Source: Cladobotryum mycophilum (Eukaryota; Ascomycota; Sordariomycetes; Hypocreales; Hypocreaceae). From it: a stretch of DNA of 64,000 nt. The notes under the pieces were generated by a model. That model was not told the DNA's origin. It did not search any database and saw only the letters and a list, made by a program, of their open reading frames with translations. Below, one piece after another: positions 1 through 10,991 of this stretch. The position numbers were made by a program, and so were the translations under genes. Within the stretch, counting starts at the first letter, position 1. Every line of letters begins with the position of its first letter. The DNA lies in the NCBI GenBank assembly GCA_036429605.1, contig CM071589.1:2790001-2854000 (forward strand), written 5' to 3'.

Positions 1-345
1 GGCAGTCTGGGTGTGCACGGCGATGACGGCCATAGATATATCAACGACCGCTGGGGAGGCAAGGACTTTACAACCGAATTCCACAAGGGCGAGACGATTG
101 GCATTGGCATGACCTTTACGCCCACGGGCACGCATAAGCCTCGCGTGGACATCTTCTTGACCAGGAATGGTGTCAGAACGGGAGGATGGGACCTGCACGA
201 GGAGACGGATGCGGAGCAGGATCTGCCGGTGACGGGGCTGGAGGGTTTTCATGACTTGAGCTGTGCGATTGGAGCATTTGAAGGGACGGATTTCGAGGTT
301 GTGTTTGATCCCGCAAAGTGGGTGCATCAGCCTGTTAGAGGATGA
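1..345 (+). CDS. SPRY-domain protein, C-terminal part (5' end outside window)
   Basis: The frame is open from base 1 to the TGA at 343-345, giving about 114 C-terminal residues. The sequence reads like the second half of a fungal SPRY/B30.2 domain: a GSLGVHGDDGHRYIN segment, then a GETIGIGMTF strand, an IFLTRNG strand (the usual SPRY 'FFTKNG' position) and a final FEVVFDP strand close to the C terminus. SPRY domains are protein-interaction modules. In fungi this type occurs in Ssh4/Ear1-like adaptors and in cytosolic SPRY proteins, and the tail alone cannot separate these. No membrane segment is visible in the part present. The ORF has no in-window ATG, so the true start lies upstream of the window. 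Confidence 0.75.
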   Translation, partial: GSLGVHGDDGHRYINDRWGGKDFTTEFHKGETIGIGMTFTPTGTHKPRVDIFLTRNGVRTGGWDLHEETDAEQDLPVTGLEGFHDLSCAIGAFEGTDFEVVFDPAKWVHQPVRG

Positions 346-805
346 TGGTGATGATGGTGATGTTCTAGGTTGGGTTGTGCTGGGCTGGTTTTGGGTAGCT
401 GAGTGATAGATTGAAGTGGCGACACGTTGTAACTGTGCTTTTATCAAGACATGTGGTATCTTTTACTCTCATTCTCAAATCAAGTGACTGCCAACAAGTC
501 ATCAACTTCATCGGCGGCTATGGAAAAGATTGTATCGGAGTTACCTCTTCATGGTGTTGGGCAAGAGGGATGAGAGACAAGGAGGAATAAGATTGTAACT
601 TCAAGGTTGTCCCTATAATAAAAGAACAAATCCTCGTCATAAAGGAAAAAGAATGATTCAACTGCTGCACTTTCATCCGCTCGTCTAATTTGTCCTGCTA
701 TTGTTATAGATATTACGGAGTATGCTATCTATCTCTACGGGGGTACGGCTGGCTGGCTGGCTGGCATTATATGCATCTACCAGGTACTTCTCCAGACTCG
801 CTTAG
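346..805. other. Intergenic, SPRY gene 3' side to PPP4R2 promoter
   Basis: Contains a short trinucleotide tail (gatgatggtgatgatggtga) just after the stop codon, AT-rich probable 3' UTR sequence, and a GGCT tetranucleotide run at about 747-765, close to the next gene's start. No coding frame is supported. Confidence 0.6.
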
Positions 806-2448
806 ATGCAACCCCACCAAATCCGCCACGCGATGGCCGTCGCTGCATTATCGACCTTGAACTCTGGAAGAATACCTCCTTCACGCAATACGCATGTCGA
901 TAGTATGGATGTAGACGTTGATAACGATGTGCTTGGCAAGATAGCTGGGGGTGAACTGATTGAATTGTATGTTCTCTTCTCTCTCCTTCTTCTCTCCTTC
1001 TTCTTCTCCCTATCAGGCTCTTTGGCACCAGTTACAGATATGCTAACCATCTTGTTTCCATCAGACCGTCCTGGCCAGCCTTGCGCAGCGATATCTTGGC
1101 GCGTCTAGACAAGGTAAACAAACCATGAGGGTCTCTGGTGACATCGCTGTGGGATTCCGGGGCTAACCTACGGGCTTTCGTCTTTCAGATAGCACACGAC
1201 GAATTCCCGATACCAAAACTGCCGGCAAGCGCTCTTCTTCCCTTATCGGACCGCCTACTCGTCTCTCCCCTACCTTCGTCGACTGTCGAACCATCTTCGG
1301 AGGATACAAGCAAGGAAAATGCACCGGAGAGCCAGCCATCGGAGAATGCCACCCAAGACCCTGAGCCGGGTGCGCTGCCCAAGCCGATTGACGACATGCT
1401 GAGCAACATCAAGAGCAAGATTGAAAGCTTTGATCCGTACCCACCACATACACTTCAACGCCTGGCTGAGCTACTTCTGAAGCCCCGAGCACACTACAAA
1501 GCACTGGCAACATATCTTCACGCGGTCGACCGGGTGGTTCAGGTAACCTCTGGCACGGACACGTACCCGCTCCCACCGTCCGTTCCAGACATGTCGTCCA
1601 TGCGTCTTAATGGCGAGGATCCCAAGGATCCAGCTCTGCAAGTCTCTTGGAGCAACCCAACGACAGCAGCTGTTGGTTCGGACGAGGCCCTTGGAGGGGC
1701 GCTTCTTACACCCATACCATGGTTAACAAGAAGGAGCCCTGAAGGGCCTGCTCCAGGAGCACAGATCCACAGTGAGGGCACAGAAACAATCGATGGGCCT
1801 AACGGTATGGGCAGCATAGAAACGGTTTCGGTGAGCGTAAATGGCGTGCCATCGACTGGACATGCTAGGGGTGTCACCCAGGGCGAGCTACTTAGACAGG
1901 AGCAGCGCGCTGGTGTCGTGCCTGTGAGCCAGCTGACTCGAACTCATGATCTTGCTACCGAGAATGGACGACCACCTCATGCTGCGGATGAGGGCAGTCG
2001 AATGGAAGAGGATGAAGAGGAGGTACCCCACGCCAGAGGACCTGAGGCGATTGGCGTAAATGACACAGGCCCGCAAACAGCAACAACAAGTTATGTAGGC
2101 GAGAGCGGTGTTGACATGCAGGGTATCGATTTGGAAGCAGCTGTGGGCCGAAAGCATGAGGAGCCTGCTGAAGCAGCACAGAGCGAGGCTGATGATGCCG
2201 CACCCAAGAGTCCTAGTGCTGAGAGCGTGGGTTCGAAGCGTGAGGCCGAGGAGACTCCCGAGGATGACTCTGCGGCCAAGAAGGTGAAGGAGGACACGCT
2301 CATGGAGGACAGCGAGAAGCCATCGGCTCTGCCAGAAAAGCCGGCTACCGAAGGCGAGCAGCCTGAGGCGACCGAGCCCGAGGCCAAAGCCGAAACGAAG
2401 GAAGCAGATGATAATGCCGATAAGATGGAGACTACGGAAGAGACATGA
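806..2448 (+). CDS. Protein phosphatase 4 core regulatory subunit R2 (PPP4R2 family)
   Basis: Three exons by my reading: 806-966, 1065-1113 and 1189-2448. Introns are 967-1064 (GTATGT...CAG, branch TGCTAAC) and 1114-1188 (GTAAAC...CAG, branch GGCTAAC). All phases join, giving about 489 residues. The spliced N-terminal half has the PP4R2 pattern: a WPALRSDILARLDK segment, then PYPPHTLQRLAELLLKPR and YLHAVDRVVQVTS. The family binds PP4c and directs it to DNA-damage and centrosomal substrates. The C-terminal half (residues about 200-489) is a low-complexity, Glu/Ala/Pro-rich acidic tail with one KKVK basic patch. In-frame ATGs at 806 and 833 are both possible starts. The 49-nt middle exon makes this gene easy to mis-annotate from exon 3 alone. 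Confidence 0.8.
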
Positions 2449-3017
2449 ATAAACAATAAAGGCCATATATGACAGGATATGGGATAGAATGAAATTGCGT
2501 ATTGTTGAGGATGGCGAGAGAAGGGCATGATACCATGGATTAAGGGCTTTTACTTTTGAGGGATCTATCCATTTTGTATGATTAGACAAAACTAGGGATC
2601 GGGAATATCATTAAATAGTGCGAATCGAGCGAGTTTTGTGCTTTATATGTCTCGTGATCTGATGCTGTATTTGGAGAGGATATAGGATGTGATTTATTTG
2701 AATGGTAGGGCACCACCACTCTCGACACTGCTCTCTCTGTGATATATATATCTTCTAGAACCACTTTCCTATGCAGCCCTCCGGAACTTCATCGTCTAAA
2801 CCCTCAAGCAAGACCCCAAAGCCCTCATACTCACCATCAAGGAGCCTTTCTTAATCAAGTCTATATCATTGAACTAATTTCATATCCCTTGAAGTCAACA
2901 TGAAGGCAATAACACCCCTTACCCCAAGTCTCTAATCCAAGTACCATCATTCCCCTCCCGTTATCATAGTGCTAAGAAGACACGAGGACACCCCCCTTTT
3001 CCCCTCCCTCCTCACCA
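2449..3017. other. Convergent intergenic region (3' UTRs)
   Basis: Lies between the stop of the PP4R2 gene and the stop of the Rrn9-like gene on the other strand. It begins with an AATAAACAATAAA-like polyadenylation context at about 2447-2460. The rest is AT-rich and then C-rich (2940-3017). No coding frame is supported. Confidence 0.6.
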
Positions 3018-4818
3018 TCAGAATTCATCTCCCAGACCCTGCGATCCCCCAACCTGACCCCAGTCCCTCTTCCTCGGCGGGGGATTCTCCCTCCACCCCC
3101 TCGTCGGCAAAATGGGCTTCAGGAAGCCATCCACGTGCACCGCTCCCAGGACCTCGTCCTCGCTGTCGCCTGCTTCTTCACCCCATGTTTCACCATAGCC
3201 ATTACTACCACCACCCTCTTGCTGAAGCTGATACTGAAGCTGCTGCCCGGGGTGGACGAGCTGCATGTGCCGTTTTAAATTCTGCTTTCGGGAGAAGCCC
3301 GTGGAGGCGCGCTCGCAGGAGGGGATGGGGCAGAGGTAGAAGCCTGCAGAGGAGCGGGACCGTGAGCGGGAGCGGGAGCGGGGGATCGGTGCTGGGGAGT
3401 TGGGGGTGTAGGTGTGGTTGCGGCCGCGGCCGCGGCGGGGCTCGGAGCTGGGGTCGCGGCTGAAGGGGGCGAGGGAGAGGGAGCGGCGGGAGGAGAGGGC
3501 GGTGCCGGGGTCGGTCTCGTTGTCTGCGTAGTCGTCGTCTTCATCATCATCTTGGTTGGGGTCTAGATGGATCGTCTCAGGGCGGTAGTCTACGGTTTGA
3601 AAGGCTGGCTGGCGAGAAGCAGGTATCTCATCCAGACGTCTGATGGTCATGCCCTCCCCGAACAAGCCAACGCACCTCTTCGCCGTCCTAGCAATGACTT
3701 GGCCAGAAAACCCAGCCAGGGCCGCGGCGCCGACCACATCGCTCCAGCTCCTCAGTCCCAACCTCCTGGTCCTCCTCTCCTGGGCGCTCGCCCCCGGCTC
3801 GATGCCCAGCTCCTCCTCTTCCCTCTGCAGCGCCTCTTCCCTGGCGATCTTCTCGTCCCCCTTGCGGAGCCACTCCTCGAACGCGGCGTCCTTGTCCTGG
3901 CTAGTGGCGGGGAGCCGCCTGTGCGACTCCCTCGCCACGCGGACGAGCATGTCCTCGTACGTTTCCCCCTCGCGGGGGATGCGAATCTTCTTTGGCCTAC
4001 CGCGCTTGCGAGCCGACGTGGTGGGCCTGGCGTCTGGCTGCGAGGAGGTGAGATCGTCGCCTGCTTCTTCTTCTTCTTGTTGTTGTGGTGTGCTCCGGGG
4101 ACGGCCACGGCTGCGCTTGAGGCCGGACTGGCTGTCGGACTCGTCGCTCGTGGCGGAGGAATCGGAAGCGTAGTCGGCGGTCGCGACTCTGGCGTTGTGG
4201 AGGATCCTTAGGGTGGCGTCTAGTTGTGTGATGATGTGTCGAACGGGTAGCTTGACGAGCTCGTACGATAAGTCGTCGTTTGTAGACGGCATGGGCTCAA
4301 AAGTCCTGGGCACTCTTCTTATCCTCTTCTTTGGCCGTGGGGTAACCTGGTTATCTTCCTCGTCGTCGTCTTCTTCCTCGTCTTCTTCATCGTCCTCAAT
4401 ATCCATGTTTCCGCTCTCGTTGTCAGACTTAATCTCATCGGACGATTCATGAGGCCCCGAGTCCGACGATATTGACGCACCGCGACGCCGCTCCTCGTCT
4501 GATTCACCTGCTCTCGGTGTCCTTGGTTCAGTAGCCTCATCCCCTTCAATCGATCTGAGCACCGATTTCGTGCTCTTGTAGAACCGCTCCCTGGCCATGC
4601 GCAGAACGGCAGCAGACAGCTCCTCAGCAAGATCCGAGCTAGGTAGTCTCTTCTCCTGCATCCGAAAGGTATACTTGTCGTCTTCAGCATCATCCTCGTC
4701 TCCTCTGTTGATCTTCCTGTCCGGCACGCGCTTCTCATTCAAGGGCCATGCAGTCCATACTTTTGGTGGTGCCCATATAGCTTCCAGTCCAGTATCCTGT
4801 GCGCCGTCAGCAAAATTT

Positions 4819-4849
<31 letters not shown>

Positions 4850-5196
4850 TCTTCTCCAGCCAGTCCTCGTGTGTATATCAAAAACCAACGAGGGCCAAAA
4901 AAAAACCTATTTTATGCCCACTCAAAGCAACGTACCAGAGTAATCGTGACATCCTGCGCCGTCTCGGGATTCTTCCCACGCCTCTTCAGCGCATGCGCAT
5001 TGTACAAATGAATCGCCAAATCTTGATCCTCCATCATCTTCATTGAGCGCCACAGACGGCGCTCCTCGACTGTGATATCGCGCCATGTCGCCTGTGAGCC
5101 GGTCCAGCGGTTCGGACGATTATCATGCAGGTCTTGCGAGGTGACGGATGCAATCTCATCGCTGTCCAAATCCCAGTCGGGAGAGCTTCGCGCCAT
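3018..5196 (-). CDS. Rrn9-domain protein with C-terminal C2H2 zinc finger
   Basis: Two exons: 4936-5196 and 3018-4796, joined by an intron (4797-4935, GTACGT...CAG) that carries a CT microsatellite. The product is about 679 residues. The N-terminal 110 residues carry the Rrn9 signature: HLYNAHALKRR at the end of exon 1, then WAPPKVWTAWPL at the start of exon 2. Rrn9 is a subunit of the upstream activating factor of RNA polymerase I in yeast, so a nucleolar rDNA-transcription role is inferred. The middle is highly acidic and Ser/Arg-rich with AT-hook-like RGRPR and RKRGRPKK motifs. Near residues 575-605 there is a C2H2 finger (CPIPSC...HMQLVH). The pairing of Rrn9, AT-hook and C2H2 suggests direct DNA contact. 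Several plus-strand ORFs across 2969-4452 are shadows. Confidence 0.75.
4819..4844. repeat. (TC)n microsatellite inside the Rrn9-like intron
   Basis: About 13 TC units on the plus strand (GA in the sense of the gene), sitting 20-45 nt upstream of the 3' splice site. Confidence 0.9.
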
Positions 5197-5550
5197 GGCA
5201 TTAAAATCCTACAGACGATAGGTTTGTGTATGTTTTGATAGACATCCGAATACGTTGGAGAAATTTTTCTTGCTTAATACAATGTAACAGAATTTTAATT
5301 CTTTCTTTTTTTTTCTCCTTTAATCCTGCCGTTTGTTATTCAGAAAATGCCAAAAGTAAGATGCAGAACGTGGAGTGTCAAAAGTTATTGTCAAAGAGAA
5401 AATTTAACATTCACTCCGAGTCACGGATAAGTTCATATCCAGCCAGCACAGAGACATGCTCAGTATCAGAACATCACAAATAAAAATCATGTTCATTTCG
5501 CATACGCCATTGAATCTATATACTGGTATTAAGCAGCAAAATCCCAAAAC
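5197..5550. other. Intergenic, Rrn9-like promoter and NOP7 3' UTR
   Basis: The two minus-strand genes are in tandem here. The sequence is AT-rich with T tracts near 5304-5320. Nothing coding is supported. Confidence 0.6.
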
Positions 5551-7514
5551 TTACGCCTTGCCCTTGGCCTTTTCCTTTTCGAATTTTCTCCTCTTCGACC
5601 TCAGCTTAGCATCCTCCGCGCTCTTCTTATTATTTGTGTACACCATCTGTTCGTACAGCTTCCGCTTCTTCTTGCTCAACATACCCTTGGCTCGGTCCAA
5701 GTCTTCAGCCTCTTCCTTGTTCTTCTTTGCCAAAGCTTTCAAGGCCTCCTCCTTGGCCTTCGTCTTGGCATTGGTTGTCTTTGCCTTGACGGACTTGCCA
5801 CCCAACTCAGCTTCCAGTTCAAGTTGTCGCTGCAGAGCCGAATCATCATCAGATCCCTCCTCCTCGTCGTCCTCTTCAATCTCGTCCACATCCTCATCCC
5901 CATCCTCGCTATCAACTTCCTCTTCATCTTCTGAGTCTGCAACATCCATACCCTCTGCAGTCTCCTCCGTATCAACCTCATCGTCGCCGGCCTCCAGAGC
6001 TTCCTGCTCGGGTTCCTGCTCTTCCAGAGGGATCGTTGGATCATATGCGCCCTGGACCTTCTTGACGAAGGGGCTAAGATGAGGAGGCAGAGATGCGCCG
6101 GGTGCGTACAGGTGAGGCTCCTTCAATTCGCCGTCATTGGCACTGTCCCACACCCACTGGGGCTGGATGTATGTCCGGCCAGGTACTCGCCTGTTGGCAG
6201 CCAGCTTTTGTGATGTTTGGTTATCTTCGCCATCGCCATCCTCGTTCATCAGAGCTTGTATCGGGGGTCGGTCAACAATCTGATGTGTAATGGCGGGGTC
6301 CAACTCATCGGTAGTGAAGGAACCGCCACCGAGGACTGCATCCCATCCGACACGCTTGCATCCGAATGCCTTCAGGATGAACTCGAGCGGTTGACGAGGC
6401 GTCTCACGAGAAAGGTAGATGGTGAAGTTGGAGAACAATGATGATGGGTCGTTTCCACCGTAGGCTAGCTGGGGGAAGACATCACCGCCGGGAGCGGCAG
6501 GCTCAAACTTGTCAATGGCGCCAGACATTTCCTCATCAGCCTCCTCTTCCTCGACATCGGCGTCATCGGTTGCGTTTCCGTTGATCTTCATGTTCTTGAG
6601 AACCTTGTTCACGGCAGCCTGGACCTTGGGATCGGGCTTGTGGGCAACATCCTCCAACTTCTTTTGCTCCTCGCCACCAATCAAAGTCTTTCCTTCCAGG
6701 GTAAAGGCGCCAAGCTCGGCGGCATTGTCATCCTTGACGCTGTCAAACTTGGGGGGTATTTCAAGCCAACTGAGGTGTAGAGTCTGAAGTTGATAAAGCC
6801 AAGAAGAGTCATGTAGAATTCGACAAAGGTTCCCATGATGCGGAAGTCGACATCGCCAACGACCCTCTGGTTGAACTTGTACGGCACCAACCACAGGACG
6901 TCCTCGCCTTGGATGTTTGCCTGGTAGTAGATACCCTTGATGGAAAGGAACGATTTTGTGAGACTCTTGGAGACAATCAGGTAGTGTTGGAACTCGAGGC
7001 ACAACCGCTCGCATCGCGCAATCATCTTGGCCGGAACCATTGAGGTCGAAGGCAAGTTCGCAAACAGGAAGAGCATGGAAAGACAATCATCCAAATCCCT
7101 CAGAGCATCAATAAAGGTAGGGTAGCGCTCTCGAATGACATGGTCGAGCGTATAGGTGGGCTTTCCGGTCTTTTCGGGTCGGCTAGCATTGCCTTCAAGT
7201 CGAGCAGCATCGGAAACATCTCCACGGCCCAATGCCTTGGAGATCTTCTTCTCAAGAACCTTGTGGTCGCGGAACTTCTGTACAAGGGGCTCGTGCAGAA
7301 GATACTGGATGTCCTTGGTGTAGTAAAAAGTCGTCGAGGCAGTAGAGGACTTGAGGACCTTCTTCTTGCTTCGGGGCTCTCTGGGATAAATTCCCTTCCA
7401 GATGCAGAGCTTGCGGAAATCGGCGAGACTGAGTTGAAGTTTGCGAATCGCCTGGTTTCGGGTAACGTAGTTCTTGGCCGCACCGGCCTTTCCCTTCTTC
7501 TTTATTCTAGGCAT
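5551..7514 (-). CDS. NOP7: Pescadillo homologue NOP7, with a one-base frameshift at 6751-6756
   Basis: Ribosome biogenesis factor of the PeBoW complex (Nop7-Erb1-Ytm1), needed for 27S pre-rRNA processing and 60S assembly in the nucleolus. The N-terminal pescadillo domain is read from 7514 to about 6754 (MPRIKKKGKAG, then YTLDHVIRERYPTF and DLDDCLSMLF). The BRCT region and the acidic/basic tail (KGMLSKKKRKLYEQMVYTNN) are read to the stop at 5551 in another frame. The switch falls inside a contiguous conserved stretch, LKYPP-KFD, at a run of six G (plus strand) where seven would keep the frame. No intron fits there. With one base restored the product is about 654 residues, normal for the family. 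The gene is essential in yeast, so an assembly error is far more likely than a pseudogene. Confidence 0.9.
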
Positions 7515-7946
7515 TTTGGCGGGAAAAGTGATTTGTTGTATTGAAGCTTTTTTTTCACTTGTTGCTTCAATGAAACCCGCGGGGCAGAATCGCTGGTGTT
7601 GAACTTTTTCTTCACATAGAGCTTGGAAATTTTAATGCCGCCTATCACCGCCCCGATTGATTGACCGAAAGGGGGCTAGCGTCATGCGGCTTCCAGTCAA
7701 TTACAAGCGAGCTTCCTCACCGCCCAGCCCACTGTGGCACCCGCAGATTCTCTGGCTTTAGTGGTTCATGACACTGAAGCTCCAGCGCCCAAAGTCCACT
7801 GAAGAGTTTAGCGCAGCGAGGGAATACCCATTTGATGGAACAAGCCAACCCGCTTCAAGGCTGAACTGCCAAGTGGCCTCCATCCCCAACTTAGACGAAC
7901 ATCCATCCTCCCAAACCTCCCACTTCAGAATGGCCCGGAGAGTGTC
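7515..7946. promoter_or_regulatory. Divergent promoter between NOP7 and PIG-U/GAB1
   Basis: A 432-bp head-to-head gap. A T-rich stretch lies next to the NOP7 start (7547-7560). A plus-strand ORF at 7768-7950 overlaps the region but has no recognisable content and ends at the PIG-U start. No clear TATA box was found. Confidence 0.5.
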
Positions 7947-9372
7947 ATGACGACCAATATGAGTTTACGAGGCAAAGTCGGCGCCTATGCTGGCGCTGCC
8001 TTGTTACGGCTCGCCCTATTCACTCTATTCCCCGGTCTTCCCGACTTACTGACTGGCCGCGTCGAGATATCAACCCCTGTTACGAGCTTTAAACGATGTA
8101 AGCGAAACATCTGCCACAGCACAAGCTTCAATTGCTCGAGACCAATTCACTGACTCCTCTCTTCCGCCACAGTACAGGAAGGACTGTTCCTTTATAATCA
8201 TAATGTCTGGCCCTACGATGGTGGTGTCTATCACCAGGCGCCGTTATTACTGCCGCTATTCTCGCTACTCCCCGACGTAAAGACCTGGCCCATCTTCACC
8301 TCACTCCTCTATATCCTCGTCGACTTGCTCAGCGCACATGCACTTGTCAAAATTGCCGACTCTGGAGAGGCTGCCGAATCGAAATTGTTCAAGTCCCTGC
8401 GGGGCGACAAGAGCAAGAGAGCATCCGGGTTACTCGTAGCTGCGGCGTAAGGCACCCCCTCCCCTCGTAGAAACAGCAGCGATAGATGGACGAGGACTGA
8501 CCCTGATATATAGGTTCCTATTCAACCCATATACTATTGCGACCTGCATTGGGCGCTCAACCAGCGTCTTCACAACTTGCGCAATCCTCCAGGCCATCTC
8601 CAAAGCCATCCATGGCTCCCCTTTCAGCGCCATGGTCGCCATCTCGTTCGCTTCGTACCTATCCATGTACCCCATCCTTCTCCTCCCGCCACTCGTACTT
8701 CTCGCCTTCGACCGCCAATCCGAAAAACGCCAAACGAAAAACGTCGTCAGTTTTGCGATTAAGAGTGTCGGGATAGCAGCAGCGTGTATTTCGGCCCTCT
8801 TGGGCATGTCGTTTGCGCTCACCGGAAACTCGTGGGAGTTCCTTGCCCGCACATATGGCATTCAACTTACACTATCTGACCTAACCCCCAATGTTGGTCT
8901 GTGGTGGTACTTCTTCATCGAGATTTTCGACTCATTCCGAGCCTTCTTCCTGGCCGTATTTTGGTTACACTTGGTATCATACGTCGGCGGCTTAACCATT
9001 CGACTACGCCCTCAACCCCTCGTCGTCATGACGATTCTCCTGGGCATCTTTTCCGTCTTCAAGCCCTACCCTTCCATATCCGATACAAGTTTATTCATAG
9101 CCATGTTCTCACTATACAAGCATATCCGTCCTCTTATGCGCTACACATATGTCGCATCTTCCATCCTACTGTACGCAACCTTCCTTGGTCCGGCATTCTA
9201 TCACCTGTGGATCTACGCCGGGAGCGGAAATGCCAACTTTTTCTATGCAATTACCTTGGTGTGGAGTCTAGGCCAGAGCCTGTTAGTGACAGACTTGACT
9301 TTTGCGGTGTTGAGAGATGAGTGGGAGGTGGAGAGACCCGACATGGTAGGAAAGGAGGTCCGACAAATATAG
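7947..9372 (+). CDS. GAB1: GPI transamidase subunit PIG-U / Gab1
   Basis: Three exons: 7947-8097, 8173-8446 and 8514-9372. Introns are 8098-8172 (GTAAGC...CAG) and 8447-8513 (GTAAGG...TAG). Phases join exactly and give about 427 residues. The family hallmark follows the first splice: SFKRLQEGLFLYNHNVWPYD, then GGVYHQAPLLLPLFSLLPD. The rest is strongly hydrophobic with about eight or more membrane segments (for example FLFNPYTIATCIGRS and VFKPYPSISDTSLFIAMF). The protein sits in the ER membrane as part of the complex that attaches GPI anchors to secreted proteins; PIG-U is thought to help recognise the lipid anchor. An alternative in-frame ATG lies at 7959. The gene shares a short divergent promoter with NOP7. 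Confidence 0.9.
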
Positions 9373-9555
9373 AAAGCACACGTGTTGTGTGGCGATCAAT
9401 GAAAGGATAAGCAAAGGGGGGATAAAGCATATTACTGTAAGAATAATACACCAAAAGAAGAAATTACCGCGAAATTCCACATGTATCCATGCAATATGTC
9501 GAATTTCCGAGTCATTATGCTGTGAGCTGGGTGGTATATTGTACAACTATATAGG
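9373..9555. other. Short convergent gap
   Basis: 183 bp between the stops of PIG-U and SAM37. AT-rich 3' UTR sequence with no coding content. Confidence 0.6.
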
Positions 9556-10991
9556 TTAATCAACCTCGGAATCTGTTTCTACAAGCTGACCACTTGCCCC
9601 GTGCCCTCCAGTTCCCCAACCCGTGTTACCACCGGGCACTGGCCCCATGGCACTGCTAAGCATCGAACCAAGCTCTCCAAACTCGCTCAACCTCGAGCCC
9701 AGCCGACGGGGCTGCCATGTCTGCGTGGGAGCACCGAATGGCTGCATGGCTCGGTAGGTCTGTATGCCATAGCTTGCTGCGACGCCGGTTATCAGAGCAC
9801 CCATGGCCAGCAGCACAGTCCTCTGGTCCAACCCCTTTCTCCCTTGCTCTGCTCGGGAACGCATTTCGGTGGCGTAATGGTCGCCTATACTAGGAACGTG
9901 ACGCATGACAGAATCAAGGATGCGTGCTGCGGAACTCATCGGTGAGGCTGCATCGGGAGCGGTCCATGGCAAGTCACCCCGAGCAGAGATGCATGCAGTC
10001 ATCATGTCGTCGACGAACCTGTGCAACCTAGGGGTCTTGGACTCTAACCAGTCACGGAGAAAGGATCGTGGTACAGGGGGTTTCTGCATCAAGGCGAGAT
10101 GCCCAAATGCCAGACAGTCGAGCGAGGAAACTGTCGTTCCGGGAAAAAACCGAGGCCGCCCTGTGTCGTCGCCGTCGTTTCCGCCTGGTAGGAAGTCGTC
10201 CAGGACTGTTAGGCAATCCTCTGTTAGGCCAAACAGTCTGATGGCGGCAGCCTGTTCTGGCGTCATCTCCTCCTGGATGGTCTTCTTAGTTTGCGCCGGC
10301 AGCAGATGCCTCCGAAAGGTCTCAGGCAAGGCGTCCCGACCTGCAGATAGGTGAAGCCCCCGTTGGGATCAAAGTCGGTGTCCAACTCTGCGAGTCCAAG
10401 ATGCTCTGCACGCCTGATGGCCTCGGCCCTGATGAGCGTCGGAACGGTCCATGTCAGGGGGAAGGACAAGAGTGAACTGTAAGCCGGTCGAGTCGTGGCT
10501 GACCAGTTCGCGGCCGATACATAGAGTGAGAGATCTACCAACGGCGCTGCATGAGCGCCTAGGTAAGCGCTGTAAGCGATGGTGTCCGTCCTCTGGAGTG
10601 GGCTCAATGCTTCGTCCAAGTCATGACAAAGGGAGTTGGAGACAAGATAGTTCACAATGGGCAGGTAGCCACTGGTCCAGACACCATCATGATTCAACGC
10701 AGGGAGAAGGTCTACGAGAAACGAGTCGGTCAGTCAAAAAAAGGGATTCACACACAAGAACAAAACAAAACAAAACAAAACAATAAAATACAATGGGAGA
10801 GAAAGAGAGAGAGAAGACAGGGATACGAGCTGAAACCGCATACTCGATGGACTGACTGCAGGATCATTGCTAGGGACGAGGCGCCAGGCTGAGCTCGGGA
10901 GAGCGTTGTGGAGATATGTGATGACAGCCAGGCACTCTGCGTCAATAGAGGGCAAGCCAAAGGCTGAACCCCAAACATGGAGCAGCAACAT
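9556..10991 (-). CDS. SAM37: SAM complex subunit SAM37 (Tom37/metaxin-like), frameshift at 10357-10361
   Basis: Mitochondrial outer-membrane sorting and assembly machinery subunit, which helps insert beta-barrel proteins. Exon 1 is 10844-10991 (MLLLHVWGSAFGLPSIDAEC, the classic Tom37 start). An intron, 10712-10843 (GTATGC...TAG), contains repeated TTTTG units. Exon 2 runs 9556-10711. The splice restores SPSNLLPAL, as in the family. Within exon 2 the frame must shift once: ...TDFDPNGG is in one frame and LSAGRDALPETFRRHLL in the next. One extra base at a run of five C (plus strand, 10357-10361) joins them as NGGLHLSAGRDALPETF. The restored length is about 434 residues. A membrane anchor (TVLLAMGALITGVAASYGI) lies near residues 345-365. 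No acceptable intron spans the frame change. Confidence 0.85.

Noticed and set aside
747..765. GGCT repeat as a regulatory element shared with 31318-31343
   Set aside because: The same simple tetranucleotide arises easily by slippage, and there is no other similarity around the two sites.
1888..2589. 233-codon minus-strand ORF over the PP4R2 gene
   Set aside because: Shadow of the acidic tail's codon bias; leucine/cysteine-rich nonsense.
3567..4452. Plus-strand ORFs of 214, 176 and 85 codons over the Rrn9-like gene
   Set aside because: Antisense of Ser/Arg/Glu-rich coding sequence; serine runs arise from GAA/GAG repeats.
5456..6082. 208-codon plus-strand ORF over the NOP7 tail
   Set aside because: Antisense of the acidic/lysine-rich NOP7 C terminus.
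10330..10360. A 20-nt intron to repair SAM37
   Set aside because: Too short for fungal splicing and lacks a branch site.
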